This document shows, one piece after another, positions 55,109 through 61,893 of a stretch of DNA of 64,000 nucleotides. The notes below the pieces were generated by a model. That model had not been told where the DNA came from and did not search any database. It saw nothing but the letters and a program-made list of their open reading frames with translations. Numbering within the stretch: position 1 is the first letter of the stretch; the number at the start of each line of letters is the position of its first letter. The position numbers and the translations under genes are program-made. Where the stretch lies: NCBI GenBank assembly GCA_005402585.1, contig BIFP01000052.1:1-64000 (forward strand). The letters run 5' to 3'. This stretch comes from Micromonosporaceae bacterium KJ-029 (GTDB lineage: Bacteria > Actinomycetota > Actinomycetes > Mycobacteriales > Micromonosporaceae).

Positions 55109-57207
55109 GAGCCCGCCTCCGTGCCGTCGGCCGGTGGCGGCACCTCGGCGAGCGCCGCCGCCTGGATGGCGGTGATCGCCACGGTGTTGACGATGTCCGG
55201 CACGGTGGCCCCCCGGGAGAGATCGTTGACCGGCCGGCGCAGGCCCTGCATAACCGGCCCGACGGCCACCGCCCCGGCCGAGCGCTGCACCGCCTTGTAC
55301 GTGTTGTTGCCCGTGTTCAGGTCGGGGAAGATGAAGACCGTGGCCCGGCCGGCGACCGAACTGCCGGGCAGTTTCGTAGCCGCCACGGCCGGGTCGACGG
55401 CAGCGTCGTACTGGATCGGTCCCTCCACAGCCAGTTCGGGCCGGCGCTGGCGGACCAGGGCGGTGGCCGCCGCGACCTTCTCCACGTCCGCCCCGGCACC
55501 GGAGCTGCCGGTCGAGTACGACAGCATCGCCACCCGGGGTTCGATGCCGAACCGGGCCGCCGTGTCGGCGGAGGAGATCGCGATGTCGGCGAGCTGGGCG
55601 GCGTCCGGGTCCCGGTTGACCGCGCAGTCGCCGTACACCAGCACCCGGTCGGCGAGCAGCATGAAGAAGACGCTGGAGGCGACGGAGACCTCCGGCACGG
55701 TCTTGACGATTTCGAACACTGGCCGGATGGTCGCCGCGGTGGTGTGGGTGGCGCCGGAGACCATGCCGTCGGCGTAGCCGGCCCAGACCATCATCGTGCC
55801 GAAGTAGTTCGCCTGCGCCACGATGTCGTACGCCAGTTCGGTGGTGACGCCCCGGTGGGCGCGCAGCTTCGCGTACGCCTCGGCGAACTCGTCCCGCCAC
55901 GGGCTGGTGGTCGGGTCCACCACCCGGGCCGCGCCGATGTCGACGCCCAGCTCCCGGGCCCGCCGCGCGACCTCGTCGAGGCGGCCGAGCAGGGTCAGGT
56001 CGGCCACTCCCCGGCGCAGCAGGATCTCTGTGGCACGCAGGATCCGCCCCTCCGTCCCCTCCGGCAGCACCAGGTGCCGGCGCCGGGTCCGGGCACGGTC
56101 GATCAGGTCGTACTCGAACATCAGCGGGGTGACCCGCTCAGAGCGGCTGACCCGCAGCCGGCTGGCCAGCTCGACGGTGTCGACGTGCGCCTCGAACGCA
56201 CCGAGCGCGGCCTCCACCTTGCGGGGGTTGGCGGCACTCGGCCGGCCCTCGATCCGGCTGGACGCGGCCACCGTGTGGTAGCTGTCGCTGGGCACCGAGA
56301 GCACCGCGAGTCGGGCGTTCAGCGCCTCCACCAGCCGCATCGCCCGGGGATCGGGCGGCACGCCGAGGGTGAGCACCAGCCCGGCCAGCGACACCTGGCC
56401 GGCCACGTGCGCCGCACTGGCGGCCACCAGCAGGTCGTCCCGGTCACCCGGCATGATCAGCAGGGCGCCCTCGGTCAGGTGCTCCAGCAGGGTCGGCACG
56501 TGGGCCGCGCCGACCACGTAGTCGAGCACGTCGCGGCCGAGCGCGGTGTCGTCGCCGGCCAGCAGGGTGGCGCCGAGCGCCGCCGCCACCTCGGCCACCG
56601 TGGGCGCCGACACGCTCGGCACCTCGGGGATCGCGTACGCGGGGACCGGCAGCCGCGGCAGCGTCATCGCGCCCGGTACCCGGTTGGCGAGCACCGCCAG
56701 CACGGTCGCCCCGAGATCCGCCAGGTCGTGGTACGCCCCGCGGGTGGCGGCGGTGATCGCCGCCGGCTGCTGCCCGAATCCGTCCACCACGGGCACCACC
56801 ACGCTGCCGAACTCCGTCGCCAGCCGGGCGTTGAAGGCCAGTTCGCGCGGTCCGGCGCCGTCACCCGCGGCGGCGAAGTCGCTGCCCACCACGACCATCG
56901 CCGGGAACTGCCGTTCCACGTCCCGGTAGCGCTCGACGATCTGGGAGATCAGCTCCTCCCGCCGGCCCTCGGCGACCAGGGCGGTCGCCTCGGCGTACGT
57001 GCTGCCGTGCAGGTCCGTGACCGGCAGCCCGACCCGGTACCGCTCACGGAGCAGGGCGAGGATCGGGTCGGGTCGACCCTGGGCCACCAGCGGCCGGAAG
57101 ACGCCGATCCGCCCGACCTGCCGGGACAACAGTTCGGCCAGGCCGAGGGCGATGGTCGACTTCCCCCCGCCCGAGCCGACGCTGGTCAGGTACACGCTCC
57201 GGGCCAC
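55105..57207 (-). CDS. pta: Phosphate acetyltransferase, long form
   Basis: A 700-residue enzyme converting acetyl-CoA and phosphate to acetyl phosphate. The N-terminal P-loop-like domain (VGSGGGKSTIALGLAELL) and central DRTGG domain are the regulatory half; the PTA catalytic domain occupies about 370-695 (PLMFEYDLIDRAR, SYSTGSSGAGADVEKV, FPDLNTGNNTYKAVQR, PVNDLSRGAT). The start is GTG 57207, with TAGCGT (57220-57215) seven bases upstream; GTG 57216 is the alternative. The open frame to 57582 is unsupported. Coupled to ackA. Confidence 0.95.
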   Translation of the reverse strand: MARSVYLTSVGSGGGKSTIALGLAELLSRQVGRIGVFRPLVAQGRPDPILALLRERYRVGLPVTDLHGSTYAEATALVAEGRREELISQIVERYRDVERQFPAMVVVGSDFAAAGDGAGPRELAFNARLATEFGSVVVPVVDGFGQQPAAITAATRGAYHDLADLGATVLAVLANRVPGAMTLPRLPVPAYAIPEVPSVSAPTVAEVAAALGATLLAGDDTALGRDVLDYVVGAAHVPTLLEHLTEGALLIMPGDRDDLLVAASAAHVAGQVSLAGLVLTLGVPPDPRAMRLVEALNARLAVLSVPSDSYHTVAASSRIEGRPSAANPRKVEAALGAFEAHVDTVELASRLRVSRSERVTPLMFEYDLIDRARTRRRHLVLPEGTEGRILRATEILLRRGVADLTLLGRLDEVARRARELGVDIGAARVVDPTTSPWRDEFAEAYAKLRAHRGVTTELAYDIVAQANYFGTMMVWAGYADGMVSGATHTTAATIRPVFEIVKTVPEVSVASSVFFMLLADRVLVYGDCAVNRDPDAAQLADIAISSADTAARFGIEPRVAMLSYSTGSSGAGADVEKVAAATALVRQRRPELAVEGPIQYDAAVDPAVAATKLPGSSVAGRATVFIFPDLNTGNNTYKAVQRSAGAVAVGPVMQGLRRPVNDLSRGATVPDIVNTVAITAIQAAALAEVPPPADGTEAGS

Positions 57208-57619
57208 GAAGCTCACGCTACAAGATCCAGGTCTGTCCCGCCCGGGTCCTCGTACCCGGGTATGCGGGCCGGCCGGCGCCGGTCGCCGTCGCCGCAGCCG
57301 ACGGGCAGCTGAGCCGGGGTGTCCACCGAGAGGACCATCATTTTGACCCGTTCGGTCAGCATGGGGGCCGGTCCGGACGACCTTGGTCGCTGCCTGCCCG
57401 ACGGTGGCCAGGACGTTCGACCTGGTCAGGCCCGGGGTTCGGGCAGACCGGGGGAGACGGCGCGGTTGCCGGCCGACCCCACAGGCCGAGTCGACCCTCA
57501 CGCTTCGCAGGACGTCGGTCACGTCGAGGCAGGAAGCGCCTCTGGCTCGATGCAACTTGCATCCCGACGGCTGACTCCGCATGCAAGTCGAGGATCACTC
57601 ACTCCTAAACTCCCGACTC
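57208..57619. other. Divergent promoter region, no gene
   Basis: 412 bases between pta and the proline-rich membrane protein. It holds the pta -10 (57215-57220), a near-perfect palindrome GATGCAACTTGCATC at 57549-57563 (7-bp arms around one base), a related ATGCAAGTCGA at 57581-57591, and a TAAACT eight bases before the ATG at 57620. No supported ORF. Confidence 0.5.
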
Positions 57620-58330
57620 ATGACTGCGGATCCCCTGACCAGCGCTGATCCGTCAACCGGCAGGCTGGGAGGCGGGCGCACCGTGGACGCCCCGACAGTG
57701 GTGCAGCCAGCCGTGCCGCAGCCAGCCCCGTCCGGGAGGGCGCGGGGATCCACCGCACCGACTTCCGCTCCTCGGCCTCCGCGACCGGTGGTGGACGCGC
57801 CGACCATGGTGATCGCGCGGGTCGACAGCCGGGTCGACAGCCCCACCACCTTGATGGCGGCGGTTCCCCAGCCACCACCGGTCTTCGTCGACCCCAGCGG
57901 CCGGCGCCGGTGCCGGCTGCGCTGGATCGCGTACCTGCTCGGGCTGGTGGGGCTGCTCTACACCGGACTGGTCGCGGCGAGCTTCGCCGGTGGCCCGGTC
58001 AACCCCGAGACGGTGCTGCCCTTCGTGGAGCCGACCCAGCAACCCTGGCAGCCGCCCCCGGCAGCGTCGCTGCCCGCCGTCGAGGCGACGGCGAGCACAC
58101 CGGCCGCACCGAGGACCGCGGCCAGCACCGGTACGCGGACGCCCACCGCACCGTCCCGGGCTCCCTCGGCCTCGGCGGTGCCCAGCCGCGCCCCGTCGTC
58201 GGCGCCGGCCGGACCCAGAGCCACCCGGACACCCGCTTCCCCGGCGACACCCACCGCGGAACCCGGCCACCCGGCCCCGGTCATCGCCCCTCCGACCGGC
58301 CCCGCTGCCGATGCACGCGCCGATGGCTGA
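57620..58330 (+). CDS. Proline-rich single-pass membrane protein
   Basis: A 236-residue protein: disordered Pro/Ala/Thr-rich N-terminus, a basic stretch (SGRRRCRLRW), one membrane segment (IAYLLGLVGLLYTGLVAASF, about 97-116), and a long Pro/Thr/Ser-rich extracytoplasmic tail that could span or bind the wall. The TVDAPTVV and VVDAPTMV repeats in the cytoplasmic part are notable. It overlaps the NodB-GT2 gene by 20 bases, so it is cotranslated and probably a partner of polysaccharide export. Family unknown. Confidence 0.78.
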   Translation: MTADPLTSADPSTGRLGGGRTVDAPTVVQPAVPQPAPSGRARGSTAPTSAPRPPRPVVDAPTMVIARVDSRVDSPTTLMAAVPQPPPVFVDPSGRRRCRLRWIAYLLGLVGLLYTGLVAASFAGGPVNPETVLPFVEPTQQPWQPPPAASLPAVEATASTPAAPRTAASTGTRTPTAPSRAPSASAVPSRAPSSAPAGPRATRTPASPATPTAEPGHPAPVIAPPTGPAADARADG

Positions 58331-60524
58331 CCGGTCGTCGCGGCGGGCCCGCCGGCCCGGGCTGGGCCGGCGCGTCGTACCGCCCCCGAGCTGGACCGTG
58401 TTCGGCGTGCTGTGCACCGTGCTGGCCGGCGTTCTCCTCGTCGGCGCGTACGCCAACGCGTCCTTCGCCCCGGACCGCCAACAGACCCAGGCCGGGCAGC
58501 ACGAGGTGCCCACGGACGTGGTCACCGGCGGCCCGATCATCAGCACCACGGGCGGGCAGACCCGCTCGTACCGGCTGCCGCCGCGCACCATCGCGCTCAC
58601 CTTCGACGACGGCCCGGACCCGGTGTGGACCCCCGAGGTGCTCCGGGTGCTGGCCGCCCACCAGGTCCCGGCGACCTTCTTCGTGGTCGGGTCACAGGTG
58701 GCCCGCCACCCGGACCTGGCCCGAGAGCTGGCCGCAGGCGGCCACGAGTTCGGCGTGCACACCTTCACCCACCCGGACCTGGCCGCCCTGCCGGGCTGGC
58801 GGCGCCGGCTGGAGTACACCCAGACCCAGCTGGCCATCGCCAGCGCGGCCGGGGTACGCGCCTCGCTGGTCCGGTTCCCGTACTCCTCGTACGCGGCGGC
58901 CATCGACGACCTGAACTGGCCGGTGTTCACCCAGGCCGGCGACCTGGGCTACCTGAGCGTGCTCAACGACACCGACAGCCGGGACTGGGCGCTGCCCGGA
59001 GTGGACCAGATCATCACCAACGTCATGCCGCCCGGGTACTCCGGAGCCGTCACGCTCTGGCACGACGCGGGCGGCGACCGCGCCCAGACCGTGGCCGCCC
59101 TCGACCGGTTCATCCCGCTGATGAAGGAGCGCGGCTACCGGTTCGTCACGGTCACCGAGGGGCTGAACCTCGCGCTCGCCGAGGCCGGGATCGACCACCA
59201 GGTGAGCATGGGCCAGCCAGCCGGCACGGGGGAGCGCTGGCGCGGCCAGATGCTGATCTGGGCGGTACAGGGCGCGGACCGCACCCTGGGCGGGCTCGGG
59301 GTGCTCTTCCTCGTGGTGGGCGCGCTCACCGTGGGGCGTACGGTGCTGCTGCTCGTGCTCTCCGGCCGGCACGCGCGCCGGCGCCGCGCCAAGGACTGGG
59401 CGTGGGGGCCGCCGGTGACCGAGCCGGTGTCGGTGATCGTGCCCGCGTACAACGAGAAGGAGGGGATCGCCGCGGCGGTCCGCTCCCTGGCCGGCGGCGA
59501 CCATCCGGGCGGGATCGAGGTGATCGTCGTCGACGACGGTTCCACCGACGGGACGCCGGAGATCGTCGAGGCGCTCGGGCTGCCCAACGTCCGGGTCGTC
59601 CGCAAGCCCAACGGCGGCAAGCCGAGCGCCCTGAACACCGGCGTGGCGCTGGCCCGGTACGACCTGATCGTGATGGTCGACGGGGACACCGTGTTCGAGC
59701 GGGACTCCGTGCGGCGGCTGGTCCAGCCGTTCGCGGACCCGCAGGTGGGGGCGGTCGCCGGCAACGTCAAGGTGGGCAACCGCAACAGCCTGATCGCCAA
59801 GTGGCAGCACATCGAGTACGTGATCGGCTTCAACCTGGACCGCCGGCTCTACGAGACGCTGCGCTGCATGTCCACCGTGCCCGGGGCGATCGGCGCGTTC
59901 CGCCGGCAGGCGCTCGCGTACGCCGGGGGGATGACCGACGACACCCTCGCCGAGGACACCGACATCACCATGGCGCTCGGCCGGGCCGGCTGGAAGGTGG
60001 TCTACGAGGAGACGGCGCGGGCGTGGACCGAGGCGCCGACCACGCTGGGACAGCTGTGGAAGCAGCGCTACCGGTGGAGCTACGGCACCATGCAGGCGAT
60101 GTGGAAGCACCGCCGTTCGCTGCTGGATCGCGGTGCCTCGGGCCGGTTCACCCGTCGCTGCCTGCTCTTCCTGAGCCTGTTCGGGGTATTCCTGCCGCTG
60201 CTGGCCCCGGTGATCGACCTGCTCGCGGTCTACGGGCTGTTCTTCCTCGACCGGACCGCGACGGCGGTCGCCTGGCTGGTCATGCTCGCGGTGCAGATGC
60301 TGACCGCGGTGGTGGCGTTCCGACTGGACCGGGAGAAGCTGGGCGTGCTGTGGGTGCTGCCGTTGCAGCAGTTCGCGTACCGCCAGCTGATGTACCTGGT
60401 GATGATCCAGTCGGTGGTGACCGCGCTCACCGGTGGCCGGCTCGGCTGGCAGAAGCTCCGCCGCACGGGCCTCACCCCCACCCAGCCCTCCGCCCCGGTC
60501 CGTGCCCCTGTCAGCTCGCCCTGA
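58311..60524 (+). CDS. Bifunctional polysaccharide deacetylase / GT2 synthase
   Basis: A 737-residue fusion. One N-terminal membrane segment; a NodB domain (about 90-290) with the metal motif ALTFDDGPDP, then GVHTFTHPD and the YLSVLNDTDSRDW block; a second membrane segment (about 315-345); a processive GT2 domain (VSVIVPAYNEKEGI, DDGSTDGT, VDGDTVFERD, EDTDITMALG, QRYRWSYGT); three C-terminal membrane segments. QxxRW marks a cellulose/hyaluronan/poly-GlcNAc-type synthase. NodB would act outside, the synthase on the inner face. ATG 58323 is an alternative start. The polymer is not known. Confidence 0.92.
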   Translation: MHAPMADRSSRRARRPGLGRRVVPPPSWTVFGVLCTVLAGVLLVGAYANASFAPDRQQTQAGQHEVPTDVVTGGPIISTTGGQTRSYRLPPRTIALTFDDGPDPVWTPEVLRVLAAHQVPATFFVVGSQVARHPDLARELAAGGHEFGVHTFTHPDLAALPGWRRRLEYTQTQLAIASAAGVRASLVRFPYSSYAAAIDDLNWPVFTQAGDLGYLSVLNDTDSRDWALPGVDQIITNVMPPGYSGAVTLWHDAGGDRAQTVAALDRFIPLMKERGYRFVTVTEGLNLALAEAGIDHQVSMGQPAGTGERWRGQMLIWAVQGADRTLGGLGVLFLVVGALTVGRTVLLLVLSGRHARRRRAKDWAWGPPVTEPVSVIVPAYNEKEGIAAAVRSLAGGDHPGGIEVIVVDDGSTDGTPEIVEALGLPNVRVVRKPNGGKPSALNTGVALARYDLIVMVDGDTVFERDSVRRLVQPFADPQVGAVAGNVKVGNRNSLIAKWQHIEYVIGFNLDRRLYETLRCMSTVPGAIGAFRRQALAYAGGMTDDTLAEDTDITMALGRAGWKVVYEETARAWTEAPTTLGQLWKQRYRWSYGTMQAMWKHRRSLLDRGASGRFTRRCLLFLSLFGVFLPLLAPVIDLLAVYGLFFLDRTATAVAWLVMLAVQMLTAVVAFRLDREKLGVLWVLPLQQFAYRQLMYLVMIQSVVTALTGGRLGWQKLRRTGLTPTQPSAPVRAPVSSP

Positions 60525-60618
60525 TCAGGAAGTGAGCGGGTGGCTCTGCTGGTCACGGCCGAGCCCGGCGGGCAGTGGGAGGTCGGGTGACGCCGTCCGA
60601 CCTGCCGACGTGAGGGCG

Positions 60619-61620
60619 TCAGGGATTGGCCAGAGAGATGGCGTACTCGGGCCAGAAGTCACCGCTGGGCGGCTCGCCGGGGCGGCAGTCGCCGTCGGAC
60701 TCGCCGGGGAACTTGATCCAGAGCAGGGCGTCCACCCGGGGAAGGCCGGTGTCGGCCGTCGGCTCCTCGCCGATCGCCCGCCCCGGCGGGTTGCACCAGC
60801 TCGGCGCCCCCTTGACCCGGTTCGCCGGGTACGGGCCGTTGCCGTTGCGGCTGGTGTCGATGACGAACGTGGGGGCGCCGCCGAGCGCGTCGGAGATCCG
60901 GTGCCCGTAGGCGACGTTGTCCTCGGTGCGGGCGAAGTTTGCCACGTTGAGCGCGAAGCCGTCGGCCTCGGCCACCCCGGCCTGGCGCAGCGCCGTCGCC
61001 AGCGCGTCGACGTTCTTGATCCAGCCCGGGTGGCCCGCGTCGAGGTAGACCCGGGCGGTGCCGGTGCTGGCCAGTACGGCGACCGCGTCGCGCAGCAGCG
61101 CGAGCCGGCCGGCGGAGTCGCGTACACAGCCAGCCACCGCGTCCGGTAGTGCGCCCGGTTCGAGGACCACGGTCACCGGGCGGCCGGCGATGCCGGCGGC
61201 CACGTCACGAATCCAGGACTGGTACTCGGTGCCGGTGTCGGCCCCGCCGTCGTCCCGCCGGCCACAGTCTCGCTGCGGCACGTTGTGCACCACCAGCACC
61301 GGGACCTGGCCGGCGATCGCGGCCTGTCCCACAAAGGCGTCGACCTCCTCGCGGGCCGGGCCGCCGGTGAGCCACTTCGCGCTCGGCCGGCTGCCGATCT
61401 TGCGGAGCGCCTCCGCGTCGGTCGTCTCGCCGCGCGCCGCGCGCCGGTCCGCCTCCACGTCGGCCGGGTTCGCCGGGTCGACGTAGAAGACCGACGGCAC
61501 GGGCGGAGCCGATCCGGCGGGCTCGGGCGCGACCGGAGCGGCGGGCTCGCCACCGCCGCCGCACCCGGCCAGCAGCGCCAGGACCACCCCGAACACACCG
61601 ACGCCACGAGGCCGCGCCAC
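60619..61620 (-). CDS. GH6-family lipoprotein glycosidase
   Basis: A 333-residue exported beta-1,4-glucanase-type protein. The lipobox LLAGC (Cys20) anchors it to the membrane. GH6 motifs: VYLDAGHPGW, VANFARTEDNVAYGHRIS, FVIDTSRNGNGP, WCNPPGRAIG and LLWIKFPGESDG with the catalytic Asp. No cellulose-binding module. GTG start at 61620. Convergent with the NodB-GT2 synthase; together they suggest a polysaccharide that is trimmed as it is made, as with bacterial cellulose operons (inference). The upstream DUF6104 gene ends 3 bases before. Confidence 0.88.
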   Translation of the reverse strand: MARPRGVGVFGVVLALLAGCGGGGEPAAPVAPEPAGSAPPVPSVFYVDPANPADVEADRRAARGETTDAEALRKIGSRPSAKWLTGGPAREEVDAFVGQAAIAGQVPVLVVHNVPQRDCGRRDDGGADTGTEYQSWIRDVAAGIAGRPVTVVLEPGALPDAVAGCVRDSAGRLALLRDAVAVLASTGTARVYLDAGHPGWIKNVDALATALRQAGVAEADGFALNVANFARTEDNVAYGHRISDALGGAPTFVIDTSRNGNGPYPANRVKGAPSWCNPPGRAIGEEPTADTGLPRVDALLWIKFPGESDGDCRPGEPPSGDFWPEYAISLANP

Positions 61621-61623
61621 CGA

Positions 61624-61803
61624 TCAGTCGTCCTCTTCGTCGTCGAGCCGGGCGAGCCAGGTGGCGAACCGCTCGATCGGGGTCTCGAACTCCGGGTTCA
61701 GGTCCACGAAGTCGCGCAGCCGCTCGCCGAGCCACTCCATGCTGACCTGCTCGTCGCCCCGCCGCTCCACCAGTTCCTCGACGCCCCGGTCGGTGAAGTA
61801 CAT
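61624..61803 (-). CDS. DUF6104 small protein
   Basis: A 59-residue acidic protein: opens MYFTDRGVEELVERRG, then SMEWLGERLRDFVDLNPEFE and a C-terminal acidic run. This matches DUF6104 proteins which in Streptomyces also lie beside the 2-oxoglutarate dehydrogenase gene. Below 60 residues, hence easily missed. ATG at 61803. It follows kgd on the same strand across a terminator, so it may have its own promoter. Function unknown; the constant neighbourhood suggests a link to Kgd. Confidence 0.85.
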   Translation of the reverse strand: MYFTDRGVEELVERRGDEQVSMEWLGERLRDFVDLNPEFETPIERFATWLARLDDEEDD

Positions 61804-61847
61804 GCGCCTACTCGCTTTCTCACCGGCGGTTTCCGGTGAAAGCCGGT

Positions 61848-61881
61848 CGGTCCCGCCCCACCAGAGGGTGGGACGGGACCG
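61848..61881 (-). terminator. Terminator of kgd
   Basis: A 15-bp stem with one wobble (61848-61862 with 61867-61881), loop AGAG, 12 bases past the kgd stop on the minus strand. Confidence 0.75.
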
Positions 61882-61893
61882 GGATGGATCTCG

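Noticed and set aside
55744..57312. Plus-strand ORF of 522 codons
   Set aside because: Exactly antisense to pta, whose motifs are unambiguous.
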